Below, in pieces: positions 23,072 through 31,840 of a DNA stretch of 48,577 nucleotides; position 1 is the stretch's first letter; each line of letters starts with the position of its first letter. The position numbers were made by a program, and so were the translations under genes. This DNA comes from an uncultured Pelosinus sp. (GTDB taxonomy: Bacteria; Bacillota; Negativicutes; Sporomusales; Acetonemataceae): assembly GCA_900542835.1 (NCBI GenBank), contig UQPB01000025.1, forward strand, positions 1 through 48,577. The letters run 5' to 3'. The notes under the pieces were generated by a model. The model had not been told where the DNA came from. It worked only from the letters and a program-made list of their open reading frames with translations, and ran no database searches.

Positions 23072-24181
23072 ATGCGGGAATATCGCGTATTGTTAGTTGA
23101 ACAAAACCGGATCATGCTGGAGCGTCTGTCCAGCGTCATTCGCGGCACCAAGGATTTTCAACTGGTTTCCCGGTCGGCTGACGCCCGGGAGGCGCTGGGG
23201 CAGGGCGGCGTATTCCTGCCCAATCTGATTTTGCTGGATGTGGATATGGCGGATAATGTCCAGCTTATCCGCGACTTTGTCAAAGCCTTTCCCCAGGCGG
23301 CTGTGCTCTGCCTCGGCAGCCAGTGGAGCGCCCAGGCTGCCGGCAATGCCGTCAAGGCCGGCGCCAAAGGCTATTTGATCAAGCCGTTTACCGGCGAGGA
23401 GCTGATCGCTGCCGTGCATACCTTTGGCAGCGGCGGCATGGGCTCGCTCAGTGAGGTGCTGACCTTTTTCAGTCCCAAGGGCAAAAGCGGCAAGACCACG
23501 CTGATCGCCAATCTGGCGCTGGCGCTGGCGCGTCAGACCGGTCAGCAGGTGGCGATTATTGACGCCGATCTGCAGTTTGGCGATATGGCCGTATTCTTTA
23601 ACCTCGAACCGCAGACCACGCTGGTTGAGGCAGCCCGCGACATTGCCTTCCTGTCGCCGATTTCGTTGAACGCCTATTTTACCCCTGTCAATGACCAGGT
23701 GAAGGTGCTTTGCGGCACCAAGCGGCCCGAATTTGCCGAGAATGTCGGGCCGCGGGCCCTGACCGAGATTATCAGCATGGCCCGCAGCCTGTTCCGCTAC
23801 ATTCTGATTGATGTGCCGCCGGCCTTTAATCCGGCGTCGGTGGCGGCGGCCGAGGCCGCCGACCGGGTGTACCTGGTGGCAATGGTCAGCGGCGGCTACG
23901 AGGTGACGCACATGCGGCGGGCGTTGGAAATCTTTCATGCCTGGCCCGATTATGCGGCAAAGGTCTGCACCGTGTTCACCCGGGCCGAGCCGGAGCAGCG
24001 GCAACCGCTGGCGGCTGAGCTCGGCTATCCCGTTTGCGCCGTACTGCCGAACGAATATTTGCTGGTGGCGGCGGCGGCCAATAATGGCCGCATGGCTGTC
24101 GATATCAAGCCGGGGTCACCGCTGACCGGCGCCATCGACAACCTGGCGGCGCAAATTTGCCAGCGGCCGGGGGCGGGTTAA
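23072..24181 (+). CDS. tadZ: TadZ/CpaE with N-terminal receiver domain
   Basis: The 369-residue protein joins a response-regulator receiver domain (about 4-120) to a MinD-like ATPase (about 128-360). The receiver keeps the phospho-acceptor Asp56 in LLDVD and Lys104 in LIKPF, but the acidic pair near the start is Glu10-Gln11 instead of Asp-Asp, so phosphorylation is uncertain. The ATPase has an intact deviant Walker A, KGKSGKT at 136-142, then IIDADLQFGDMAVF and LIDVPPAF. CpaE/TadZ proteins localise the pilus machine. An AAAGGAGG site precedes the ATG. Confidence 0.93.
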   Translation: MREYRVLLVEQNRIMLERLSSVIRGTKDFQLVSRSADAREALGQGGVFLPNLILLDVDMADNVQLIRDFVKAFPQAAVLCLGSQWSAQAAGNAVKAGAKGYLIKPFTGEELIAAVHTFGSGGMGSLSEVLTFFSPKGKSGKTTLIANLALALARQTGQQVAIIDADLQFGDMAVFFNLEPQTTLVEAARDIAFLSPISLNAYFTPVNDQVKVLCGTKRPEFAENVGPRALTEIISMARSLFRYILIDVPPAFNPASVAAAEAADRVYLVAMVSGGYEVTHMRRALEIFHAWPDYAAKVCTVFTRAEPEQRQPLAAELGYPVCAVLPNEYLLVAAAANNGRMAVDIKPGSPLTGAIDNLAAQICQRPGAG

Positions 24182-24183
24182 CG

Positions 24184-25134
24184 ATGCTGATTGTCGCTTT
24201 GTTCAGCGGCATGCTGACCTTTTTGCTGCTGCTGGCCCTGATTGAATATTGCAGCCGCGCCAAAACCCCGATTGCCCATAAGGTCAGGCGCTATGCCGGG
24301 ACGACGGACGCCGTCGCGGAAAAGCCGGAGTATTTGTCGGCATTTATGAAATTTATCCGTTATCTGGGCCTGCGGGTCCGCGGTTTGCCGTCGGCGCGAA
24401 AGCTGGAGGTGAAGATGCAGCAGGCCGGACTGCCGCTGCTGGGGTCGGAGTTCCTGGCGATGCTGGCTGTCGCCGCCGTCGCTGCCGGCCTGCTGGCGCT
24501 GATGCTGACGCTGCGGGCGGATGCCGCCGTTGGCTGCGGCCTGCTGGCCGCATTTGCCTGTCTGCTGTATCTGGAACGCCGTATCGTCCAACGGCGGCAG
24601 GACTTTGGCAACCAGCTGGGAGACGCGCTGGCCATGCTGGCCAATTCGATGCGTTCCGGTTTCAGCCTGATCCAGGCGATGGATTTGCTGACGCGGGAGA
24701 TGAAGCCGCCGCTGGCGGCGGAGTTTTTGAAAACACTGGCCGAGATCCGGCTGGGGGCCGATATCGAAACCGCGCTGCTGAATATGGGGCGGCGGCTGCA
24801 AAGCAGCGATCTCGACCTGGTAATCACCGCCGTGTTGATTCAGCGGCAGGTGGGCGGCAATCTGGCCCAGATTCTTGACAGCATTGCCGCCACGATTAAC
24901 GAGCGGCTTAAGATGAAACGGGAGATCAAAACCCTGACCGCCCAGGGGAGGCTGTCCGGCTGGGTTCTGGCGGCGCTGCCGGCGGTGATCGGCCTGTTTG
25001 CCGCCGTCGTCAATCCTGCTTATATGCGGCCGTTCATTGACGAGCCGCTGGGCCGGCTGGTGCTGGCGGTCACGCTGGTCTGGCAGTTGATCGGCTGGCT
25101 GGTTATCCGCCGCATTGTCAATATCGATGTCTAA
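24184..25134 (+). CDS. tadB: Tad platform protein TadB
   Basis: The protein of about 316 residues has an N-terminal membrane segment, two central segments near residues 90-130, and the T2SSF domain with FGNQLGDALAMLANSMRSGFSLIQAMDLL and later GGNLAQILDSIAATINER, then two C-terminal segments. TadB pairs with TadC as the inner-membrane platform on which the TadA ATPase acts. The ATG at 24184 lies two bases after the tadZ stop; an upstream TTG in frame has no better ribosome site. Confidence 0.93.
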   Translation: MLIVALFSGMLTFLLLLALIEYCSRAKTPIAHKVRRYAGTTDAVAEKPEYLSAFMKFIRYLGLRVRGLPSARKLEVKMQQAGLPLLGSEFLAMLAVAAVAAGLLALMLTLRADAAVGCGLLAAFACLLYLERRIVQRRQDFGNQLGDALAMLANSMRSGFSLIQAMDLLTREMKPPLAAEFLKTLAEIRLGADIETALLNMGRRLQSSDLDLVITAVLIQRQVGGNLAQILDSIAATINERLKMKREIKTLTAQGRLSGWVLAALPAVIGLFAAVVNPAYMRPFIDEPLGRLVLAVTLVWQLIGWLVIRRIVNIDV

Positions 25135-25180
25135 GCCTGAGCGGGCTTTGCATAAATAAAAAAATTAAGGGGGAATTGTG

Positions 25181-25396
25181 ATGTTAACGTATTTGCGGTA
25201 TTTCCAAAAACGCTATCTGAATGAAAAAGGCCAGGGGCTAGTCGAGTATGCTGTGGTTGTGGCTGTAGTTGTAGCTATTGGTGTGGCTGTTATTGCACTA
25301 ACAACAGGCGATGATGGAATTGCTGGGTCAATAAAATCTCTATACGATAATGTTTTCAAAGATGCGGGAACAAAATTAGCACCGGCAGCAAGCTGA
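25181..25396 (+). CDS. flp: Flp-type IVb pilin
   Basis: The 71-residue prepilin has a basic leader ending in Gly17, then the mature start QGLVEYAVVV with Glu at +5, a hydrophobic helix, and a short Asp/Lys-containing tail. This is the Flp/Fap class, cut by a TadV/CpaA prepilin peptidase that is not encoded in this window. AAGGGGG precedes the ATG; a GTG just before it is also in frame. Its codons are more AT-rich than those of its neighbours, consistent with high expression. An inverted repeat follows at 25416-25453. Confidence 0.95.
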   Translation: MLTYLRYFQKRYLNEKGQGLVEYAVVVAVVVAIGVAVIALTTGDDGIAGSIKSLYDNVFKDAGTKLAPAAS

Positions 25397-25415
25397 TTTA
25401 TTTAGGCTCACTTAG

Positions 25416-25453
25416 GAAGAGGTAGTTTTACTTTTATAAGAGGCTACCTCTTC
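25416..25453 (+). terminator. Intercistronic hairpin after flp
   Basis: Arms 25416-25425 and 25444-25453 are perfectly complementary over ten bases around an 18-base loop. No T-tract follows. It may protect the pilin mRNA 3' end or reduce read-through into tadE, giving more pilin than machinery. Confidence 0.55.
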
Positions 25454-25482
25454 ATTAAGCTGGGTGGTGGAGGAGGTTTTCT

Positions 25483-25875
25483 ATGAATTCGCTTAGAGAC
25501 AGGCGTGGCCAAGCGATGGTTGAATTCGCTATTATTATTCCGTTTTTTTGTACCATGGTCTGGGGCTTTGCCTATCTCAGCATGTTTTTTCATGATTACC
25601 TTACCCTGACCGAGCTGACGCGAGTGATTGCCCGCAACGAGTCGGTGGGCATTGCCTACGATTCCAACGTTTACAAAGATACGACCTTTTTGACTACTGT
25701 CTACACCTGGAACCCGCAAACCGGCGTTGCGGTGGCGACGACCGCCAACGCAGCGGCAGGCACGCAGGTGACGGTGACCCTGACCGCCAAGCTGAACCTG
25801 GCGGCAGACAGTATTTGGGCGAATAGCCTGCCGGCTGCGATAACCGCCGCGTTGACCATGCGCAAGGAGGAATAG
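25483..25875 (+). CDS. tadE: TadE-like pseudopilin
   Basis: The 130-residue protein begins with a prepilin-like leader MNSLRDRRG and the mature start QAMVEFAIIIP with Glu at +5, then one membrane helix and a beta-rich outer domain. This is the TadE/TadF pseudopilin pattern of minor components of the Tad system. It lies between flp and tadA, two bases from the latter, with GGAGG upstream of the ATG. Confidence 0.88.
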   Translation: MNSLRDRRGQAMVEFAIIIPFFCTMVWGFAYLSMFFHDYLTLTELTRVIARNESVGIAYDSNVYKDTTFLTTVYTWNPQTGVAVATTANAAAGTQVTVTLTAKLNLAADSIWANSLPAAITAALTMRKEE

Positions 25876-25877
25876 CG

Positions 25878-27269
25878 ATGTCATTACTGAAACGGCTGGG
25901 CCGGCCGGAGGGGCTGGAAGAGCCAAAGCCGATCTTTGGCGGCCGCAAGCACAGCTCCGCCGATGATCAGTACCAGGAACTGAAGCTGGAAATCCACCGC
26001 CGCATTGTCGATGAAATGAGCCCGGAACAGCAGCGGCTGTTAATGAGCGGCGCCCAGGACCGGCGCGAGACGGAGGCGATCATTGGCGAATACTGCAACC
26101 GGGTGCTGGATGAAAACCCGTTCGCAATTCCCCGCGGCGACCGTCCCGCGCTGGTGGCCGACGTGCTGGACGAGATGCTGGGCCTGGGGCCGATCGAGCC
26201 GCTGCTGAAGGACGAAGCGGTCAGTGAGATTATGATCAACGGTCCCAAGCAGGTGTTTGCCGAACGGCTGGGCAAGCTGCACTTGACCAAGGTCCAGTTT
26301 CATGATGAGGCTCACCTGATGAATATCATCGAGCGGATTGTCGCGCCGCTGGGACGGCGGGTTGACGAAGGCTCGCCGCTGGCCGACGCCCGTCTGGCCG
26401 ATGGCTCCCGCGTCAACATCATTATTCCGCCGCTGTCGCTGTCCGGTCCCTGTGTGACCATCCGCAAGTTTGCCCGCTCGCCACTGCGGGTGGAGAATTT
26501 GATCGGCTTCGGCTCTCTCAGCGAGGATATGGCCGCTTTCCTGCGCGCCTGCGTCGCCGCCAGACTGAATATCATTGTCGCCGGCGGCACCGGCTCCGGT
26601 AAGACGACGCTGCTGAACGCGCTGTCGGCGTTTATTCCCGCCGATGAGCGGATTGTCACCATCGAGGACGCGGCCGAACTGCAGCTGCAGCAGCCGCATG
26701 TGGTGACACTGGAAAGCCGGCCGCCGAATATTGAGGGCACAGGGCAAATCACGATTCGCGAGCTGGCCCGCAACGCGCTGCGGATGCGGCCTGACCGCAT
26801 TATTGTCGGCGAGGTGCGCTCCGGCGAGGCGCTGGACATGCTGCAGGCAATGAATACCGGCCATGACGGGTCGCTGACCACGGCCCACGCCAACAGTCCC
26901 CGCGATGTGCTCAGCCGTCTGGAAACAATGGTGCTGATGGCCGGCATGGATCTGCCGGTGCGGGCGATTCGCGAGCAGATTTCGTCGGCGCTGGATTTGA
27001 TCATTCATCAATCCCGGCTCAAGGACGGCAGTCGCAAGATTACCCATATCACCGAGGTGCAGAATATGGAAGGCGAGGTCATCATTCTCCAGGATATATT
27101 CCGGTTTGAGCAGAGCGGCGTGGACGACAGCGGCAAGATTGCCGGCAGCTTCCGCAGCAGCGGCATCCGGCCGCGGTTTATGGAAAAGTTTGAGATCAAT
27201 GGCATTGCCATTCCCAATAATCTGTTCGGCCTGCGCGGTTCGCCGGGCGACGACGACTGGGGGCGCTGA
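25878..27269 (+). CDS. tadA: Tad pilus secretion ATPase TadA/CpaF
   Basis: The 463-residue protein is a PulE/VirB11-type ATPase. It has a helical N-terminal domain, then Walker A GGTGSGKTT at 236-244, the Asp box TIEDAAELQL at 261-270, Walker B RIIVGEVR at 307-314 and the His box GHDGSLTTAHANS at 328-340. It drives assembly, and in some Tad systems also retraction, of the Flp pilus at the TadB/TadC platform. AAGGAGG is located inside the end of tadE. Length and motifs are complete. Confidence 0.96.
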   Translation: MSLLKRLGRPEGLEEPKPIFGGRKHSSADDQYQELKLEIHRRIVDEMSPEQQRLLMSGAQDRRETEAIIGEYCNRVLDENPFAIPRGDRPALVADVLDEMLGLGPIEPLLKDEAVSEIMINGPKQVFAERLGKLHLTKVQFHDEAHLMNIIERIVAPLGRRVDEGSPLADARLADGSRVNIIIPPLSLSGPCVTIRKFARSPLRVENLIGFGSLSEDMAAFLRACVAARLNIIVAGGTGSGKTTLLNALSAFIPADERIVTIEDAAELQLQQPHVVTLESRPPNIEGTGQITIRELARNALRMRPDRIIVGEVRSGEALDMLQAMNTGHDGSLTTAHANSPRDVLSRLETMVLMAGMDLPVRAIREQISSALDLIIHQSRLKDGSRKITHITEVQNMEGEVIILQDIFRFEQSGVDDSGKIAGSFRSSGIRPRFMEKFEINGIAIPNNLFGLRGSPGDDDWGR

Positions 27270-27270
27270 G

Positions 27271-28215
27271 ATGGCGGTATGGATCGCGCTGGCCGGCGGC
27301 TTTATCTCCTTTTTATTGCTGTATGTGCTGGTAATTACCCGGATTGCGCCGAAAACGCAGGTTAAGGAACGGGTGCAGAAGCTGCGCCGCGCCGCTTCGC
27401 CGGCCGAACAGGCACGGTTTGAAAGCGAGAATCTTGACGCCTCGTTTAGCGAACGGATCATTCTGCCGTTTTTTCGCCGCATTGAGCAATACCTGATCCG
27501 GCTGGCGCCGGGGCGGGTATATGAGCTGATGGCCGAGCGGCTGGTCCGGGCCGGCAAGCAGCATGTCTGGAGCGTGAACGCGTTTGTCTGTTTTTGGCTG
27601 CTTTGCGCCGCTTCGGCGATGGTGGTCATGACCTTTTTTGCTTTTTATGTTCACCGCTTTATGTTTATCCAGGGCTTTGCCCTGGTGCTGTGCGCGCTGC
27701 TTTTAGGCGCGGCGCTGCCGCTCATCTGGCTGGATTCGCTGATCGCCAGCCGGCAAAAGGCGATCCGGCGGCAATTGCCGGAGGTGCTTGACCTGCTCTG
27801 CGTCAGCGTCCAGGCCGGCTTATCCTTTGACGGGGCCATGGCCCGGGTGACGGAACGGATGCGGGGGCCGCTGATCGACGAATGCGGCAAGATGCTGCGC
27901 GATGTCCGGATGGGCATGTCGCGGCGGCTGGCTCTGGCGAACATGGCTGACCGCTGCCGGCTGCAGGAAGTATATCTGTTCACGGCGGCGGTGATTCAGT
28001 CCGACCGGCTGGGGGTCAGCATTGCCAAAACGCTGGTTGTTCAGGCTGACAATATGCGGGAGCGGCGGCGGCAGTTCATCAAGGAGCAGGCGTTGAAAGC
28101 GCCGGTGAAGATGCTGTTTCCGCTGGCGCTGTTTATCTTTCCGGCCTTATTTGTTGTCGTGCTGCTGCCGACGATCTTCTCGATTTTAAACAATATGAAG
28201 GCGATTGGGCGATGA
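27271..28215 (+). CDS. tadC: Tad platform protein TadC
   Basis: The 314-residue protein has an N-terminal membrane segment, a central pair near residues 105-155, the T2SSF domain with RRQLPEVLDLLCVSVQAGLSFDGAMARV, and a C-terminal segment. It is the partner of TadB. The ATG at 27271 is one base after the tadA stop; the longer open frame would overlap tadA by 160 bases and is not used. Its TGA overlaps the ATG of the following DUF192 gene. Confidence 0.93.
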   Translation: MAVWIALAGGFISFLLLYVLVITRIAPKTQVKERVQKLRRAASPAEQARFESENLDASFSERIILPFFRRIEQYLIRLAPGRVYELMAERLVRAGKQHVWSVNAFVCFWLLCAASAMVVMTFFAFYVHRFMFIQGFALVLCALLLGAALPLIWLDSLIASRQKAIRRQLPEVLDLLCVSVQAGLSFDGAMARVTERMRGPLIDECGKMLRDVRMGMSRRLALANMADRCRLQEVYLFTAAVIQSDRLGVSIAKTLVVQADNMRERRRQFIKEQALKAPVKMLFPLALFIFPALFVVVLLPTIFSILNNMKAIGR

Positions 28216-28586
28216 CCCGGCTTTATCTGCCGCTGCCCGGGTTGCCGGAGCGGCTGGAGATCAGTGTGGCCAACAGCTTTTGGCGGCGGCTGAAGGGCCT
28301 GCTGGGGACGCGGCGGCTGGACCGCGATAAAGGCCTGCTGCTGCGTCGCTGTAACAGCGTCCATATGCTCGGCATGCGTTACCCGCTGGATATTGTTTAC
28401 CTTGACCAGGGCGGCGTTATTGTCAAGCTGGTGGAAAATTTGCGCCCCTGGCAGGTTAGCGCCTGCCGGCAGGCGCGGGATACGCTGGAGGTTGCGGCCG
28501 GCACTATCAGCCGGGCCAACTGGCGGCTGGGGGAGCGGCTGGAGTGGCAGTCTCCGCCCGGGCTATGCTCAAAGAGCGGGCAATAA
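28212..28586 (+). CDS. DUF192 protein
   Basis: The 124-residue protein has the DUF192 core: FWRRLKGLLGTRRL, then GLLLRRCNSVHMLGMRYPLDIVYLD and a C-terminal LEVAAGTISR. DUF192 proteins are small beta-rich proteins of unknown function, often found at the end of tad loci. Here there is no signal peptide. Its ATG overlaps the tadC stop as ATGA, so translation is coupled. Its stop lies inside a long perfect inverted repeat. Confidence 0.9.
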   Translation: MTRLYLPLPGLPERLEISVANSFWRRLKGLLGTRRLDRDKGLLLRRCNSVHMLGMRYPLDIVYLDQGGVIVKLVENLRPWQVSACRQARDTLEVAAGTISRANWRLGERLEWQSPPGLCSKSGQ

Positions 28587-28631
28587 GAATGGCGCAAGCG
28601 TGTCTGCTTGCGCCATTCTTATTGCCCGCTC
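28574..28631. terminator. Long perfect inverted repeat at the end of the tad operon
   Basis: Arms 28574-28599 and 28606-28631 are perfectly complementary over 26 bases with a six-base loop. The DUF192 stop (28584-28586) is in the left arm. The convergent TadG-like gene ends 19 bases beyond. There is no T-tract. Confidence 0.75.
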
Positions 28632-28649
28632 CGGAGTACCGCAGCAGAG

Positions 28650-30119
28650 CTATAAAATTAACCGGACTCCTGTTGTCCTGCCGCCGCCACCGTTGCCACC
28701 GCTGTTGTTGCGGGAAGAAAAGGTGCTGCCGCCGCCCAGGCTGATGTGGGTATCGGCGGCAACCCCGCCGGTGAATTGCGGTCCCCGGGGCGAGACCTCG
28801 CCCTTGGGAGCATAAATCAGGCCGTCAACACTGGTCCAGTTTGTTAAATAGACCGATCCGGTTTCGGAAACGAGAGCGACTCCGTCAATGCCGGTAATGC
28901 TGCCGTTTTTGGTAACCGTAATCGTACCACTGGCAATAATCGCGGTGGTGATGTCGAGACTGCCAATGCTTGAAGCGTTAATAGTAACATCGCCACGTAC
29001 ATACAGCGGGCTGGTCAGGTATTGCTCAATCTGAGCCGGCGTGTCGATCGTCAGATTGCCGGTGTATTCATTTTTGCCGATGGCCCTGCTTTTTACAGCC
29101 GCAACCCGGTTATCATATTCGCTAAACAGATGATCGGCATTAAAACTATCAAACCGAATTAAAGGTACGGGCTGTGACGCGAAAGTGCGGGCAGGATCAA
29201 TATTGCGGGGATTTAGCAGCCAGTCGCTGGCCGTTACGGTTCCGCCGGCGGTGATTGTACCCGTGACGGTCGCGCTGTTAATGGCGTTTACGTTGCCGGC
29301 GGCGGCAAGATTGCCGTTAATAGTGCCGCTGCCAGTCAAGGTGATGTTACCGTTTGTATAGAGCGAGCCGTTTACCGTCGCACCGCCCTCGATGATCACG
29401 TTGCCGGCGGCATAGACAGGCCCGTTTACCGTTGCTCCTCCCGCTATAATCAAATCGCCGTTGGCGTAAATGGCTTGCCCCACGCCGACGACAGCGCCGC
29501 CGGTTATGGTTAAGTCGCCATTTATGTAAATCGCTTCACCCACTGTCGATGTACCGCCGGTTATGCTGGCGCTGCTATTGGCATACACGGAACCGCTTAC
29601 TGCCACACCGCCGGTCACTGTTAACTCACCGCCCGTATAGACCGAGCCATTAAAGCGGTTACCGCCGTCTAGGGTCAAAGGCGCCGAACCTCGCTGGACA
29701 AAGGCATAGTCGGCAATGCCGCCGCCGCTGTCCGTGTAGGCTTCGGCAACCGCCACCGCGGATACGGTAAGATCCAGAGCAAGAAAATCAAAGTAACGCA
29801 TAAATAAAAATGGAAAGGGACGCTCCAGTTTAACCCGGATCTGGCCGGTGCTAGGGAACTGGATTGTCTGCGTTCGAGTGGCGTCGCCAGTACGGCCGTT
29901 CAGGGTTATATAGCGTTCCGCCATTGCCTGCGCCTCTGTTTGGCCGGTACCGAGCTGCGACGCCCCGGCCAAAGCGGCGGCGTCGGCGATATTCTGCATG
30001 TGGGCCCGCTGCAGGTACAGCGCGCCGATATCGACGGCAATCGCGCTCAACGCAAACAAAAACGGAATTGTAATTACCAGCAGCAGCAGAACCGAGCCTC
30101 TTTGATTGCGGTAACGCAT
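28650..30119 (-). CDS. TadG-like protein with beta-solenoid-like repeats
   Basis: The 489-residue protein starts with QRGSVLLLLVITIPFLFALSAIAVDIGALYLQR and NIADAAALAGA, the TadE/G-like N-terminal membrane anchor and domain. From about residue 150 to 290 it has short repeats such as ITGGATVNGSVYANGN, alternating hydrophobic and Gly/Asn residues as in right-handed beta-solenoids and polymer-forming proteins. The rest to about 480 is also beta-rich and ends in a Gly/Asn tail. I start at the ATG at 30119, six bases after AAGGAG. It is convergent to the tad operon, so it is probably a pilus-associated or surface component controlled separately. Confidence 0.78.
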   Translation of the reverse strand: MRYRNQRGSVLLLLVITIPFLFALSAIAVDIGALYLQRAHMQNIADAAALAGASQLGTGQTEAQAMAERYITLNGRTGDATRTQTIQFPSTGQIRVKLERPFPFLFMRYFDFLALDLTVSAVAVAEAYTDSGGGIADYAFVQRGSAPLTLDGGNRFNGSVYTGGELTVTGGVAVSGSVYANSSASITGGTSTVGEAIYINGDLTITGGAVVGVGQAIYANGDLIIAGGATVNGPVYAAGNVIIEGGATVNGSLYTNGNITLTGSGTINGNLAAAGNVNAINSATVTGTITAGGTVTASDWLLNPRNIDPARTFASQPVPLIRFDSFNADHLFSEYDNRVAAVKSRAIGKNEYTGNLTIDTPAQIEQYLTSPLYVRGDVTINASSIGSLDITTAIIASGTITVTKNGSITGIDGVALVSETGSVYLTNWTSVDGLIYAPKGEVSPRGPQFTGGVAADTHISLGGGSTFSSRNNSGGNGGGGRTTGVRLIL

Positions 30120-30179
30120 CGCGATCTCCTTAAATATCCTTGTTGATTTTATTATATACGGGCCTGGCAATCGCTTCAA

Positions 30180-30496
30180 GGCATTATCCAGTCAGCGCGC
30201 AAAAATAGCGTTACCGCTTGACAGTTTAGCTGTGCCGGCAGGCGGCGGTGCCGCTTCAGCCGCAAAACAGCCGCGAGGCGTTGCAAAAATACGCAGGAAA
30301 CGGTTTCACGGAGGACACAGAGGATACACGGAGGGCACTGAGGGAGAACGGGATTTTAAACTAAATCCGTTGTCCTCTGTGACCTCAATGCCCCTCGGTG
30401 TCCTCTGTGGAGCCGTTCCCTGCGTCTTCGCTCATCGGCCTTCCTCCGCTCTGTGTCCTCCGTGGTTCGTCATTCCCATTTCGGACTTTGCGTCAG
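30180..30496. other. Gene-free stretch with one dispersed palindrome
   Basis: This spacer holds copy B of the dispersed repeat (30303-30413) and a further fragment of the same word family at 30450-30465. No gene or promoter is recognised. Confidence 0.6.
30303..30413 (+). repeat. Dispersed imperfect palindrome, copy B
   Basis: It starts CGGTTTCACGGAGGACACAG and has the same left arm, AT-rich centre and complementary right arm ending GTCCTCTGTGGA as copy A. Orientation is the same as copies A, C and D. Confidence 0.85.
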
Positions 30497-31645
30497 CTAG
30501 TGGTCTTTTGTCGTTACCAGAGTGGCGGCGCTGGTTTGCAGGTCTTTGGCTGCCGTGCCGATAGCGGCAATTTCAGCCGCGGTCAGTTTTTCCGCGGCTC
30601 CGTCGCGGCTGCGCTCGCCGGCCGAGCGGTTCAGGGCGATATCATGCTGCAGCTTGACTTCCTCCCGCCGCACGCTGGCGATGCCGCCGTCGGGGATAAT
30701 CAGCTCCTGGCTGCTGCTGTGATAGGCGATCAGTTCACCGGCGGCAAAGTAGTAGCGGGCGATGGCGTCGCTATATTCGCCATTGGCCTGCTTTTCTTCG
30801 GCATAGACCAGCGCGTCGCCGTCAAAGTAGGCGGTGAACTCCGCGGGCTGGTCGCCGCCGCGGCTGCCGCTGACGCGGCGATAGCTGGACAAGGCCTGAT
30901 CGATAGCGGCGACACGCTGCTGCGGATCGTTCAGCTCAGCGACAGCTGGCAGCTCCCGGTAGGCAGCGGCCAGATAAGGACGCAGCCGGTCGAGCGGCAG
31001 CGGCAGTTCGATAAAATCGCCGCCGGTCTCAGGCTGGTAGAAGAACACGGCCTGCTGACCGGTCAGATAGTATTCCAGCTGACCGCTGAATTCGGGCGGC
31101 TGTGACGCCGCCGGCAGGGCGGCGGCCGCTTGCTGCAGCAGCCGGTTGACACCCTGGCGGGCCGTGTCGCTGTTTTCGATCAGCCGGGCGGCGGTGAGAG
31201 GGACCCGATCCTGCAGATGATAGGTGACGGCAGTGAGGATGGGCTGCGACTGCTCAGCCTCAACCTGCTCGCCGCGAAATACGACACTGAACACAGCGGC
31301 ATCCTGGCGGACGACACTGTAATCAATCGACAGCTTGGCCTCTGGCTTAAGGGCCGCTTTATAGTTTCCCGGCGCCTGAATCAACTGGTAGTTAATCAGC
31401 ACCTCTGTCAGCATGCTGCCGATATTCAGCTGCGGGTAAGCAATTTGCATCTGGTCGGTTTGATAAGAGCTTCTGGTAACGCTGTAGCCTGCGTCAGCCG
31501 CCGGTGCTGTCGCTTCTGCCTGGCTGGCGGCCGGGACGGCGCCGGTTTGCGGCGCTGCCGGCTTGGCATTGGCTCCGGCCAGTGCCGGCAAGGTCAGCAA
31601 TCCGGCCAGAAGCAGAGTCAGCAGTTTGTTATGAGCGGATTTCAT
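30497..31645 (-). CDS. Secreted DUF3298/DUF4163-like (RsiV-type) protein
   Basis: The 382-residue product has a signal peptide (about 1-27, ending ANA), an Ala/Pro/Gln-rich linker, a first domain at about 55-140 with IAYPQLNIGSMLTEVLINYQL, and a second at about 140-245 with PLTAARLI and YLTGQQAVFFYQPETGGDFIELPLPLDRL, resembling the DUF4163 and DUF3298 pair found in RsiV and PdaC. The C-terminal 110 residues are charged and partly helical, with no assigned family. No sigma factor or deacetylase domain is adjacent. The ATG at 31645 has AGGAGG eight bases upstream. A cell-envelope role, perhaps lysozyme or glycan binding, is inference. Confidence 0.7.
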   Translation of the reverse strand: MKSAHNKLLTLLLAGLLTLPALAGANAKPAAPQTGAVPAASQAEATAPAADAGYSVTRSSYQTDQMQIAYPQLNIGSMLTEVLINYQLIQAPGNYKAALKPEAKLSIDYSVVRQDAAVFSVVFRGEQVEAEQSQPILTAVTYHLQDRVPLTAARLIENSDTARQGVNRLLQQAAAALPAASQPPEFSGQLEYYLTGQQAVFFYQPETGGDFIELPLPLDRLRPYLAAAYRELPAVAELNDPQQRVAAIDQALSSYRRVSGSRGGDQPAEFTAYFDGDALVYAEEKQANGEYSDAIARYYFAAGELIAYHSSSQELIIPDGGIASVRREEVKLQHDIALNRSAGERSRDGAAEKLTAAEIAAIGTAAKDLQTSAATLVTTKDH

Positions 31646-31840
31646 TTGCCGCACCTCCTGCACGCATGTTTTATCCATAGAAATTAACGCTCCAGGCCGC
31701 TAAAAAGTAACGCATGCAGCCGACGGCTGTGCGGCGGCAGGAAATTAGCCGGCTATCCTTGAATGCTTACCTAATAGTGGCGGAAACGGCGCCATCGCGC
31801 TCGCTTGCGAGACTAAAATAGTGTAAAGGAGTCCTGACAG

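Noticed and set aside
23093..24004. Antisense frame of 303 codons over tadZ
   Set aside because: It is a shadow of a motif-complete gene, with no ribosome site and no recognisable domain.
26040..27629. Long antisense frame of 529 codons over tadA and tadC
   Set aside because: High GC and codon bias give long open shadows. The sense strand encodes complete TadA and TadC with all motifs.
30232..30564. Coding frames over the dispersed repeats (also at 19286-19666, 32593-33231, 40739-41065)
   Set aside because: All are translations of the GAGGACACAG-type repeat, recurring in similar form at each copy, with no ribosome site or domain.
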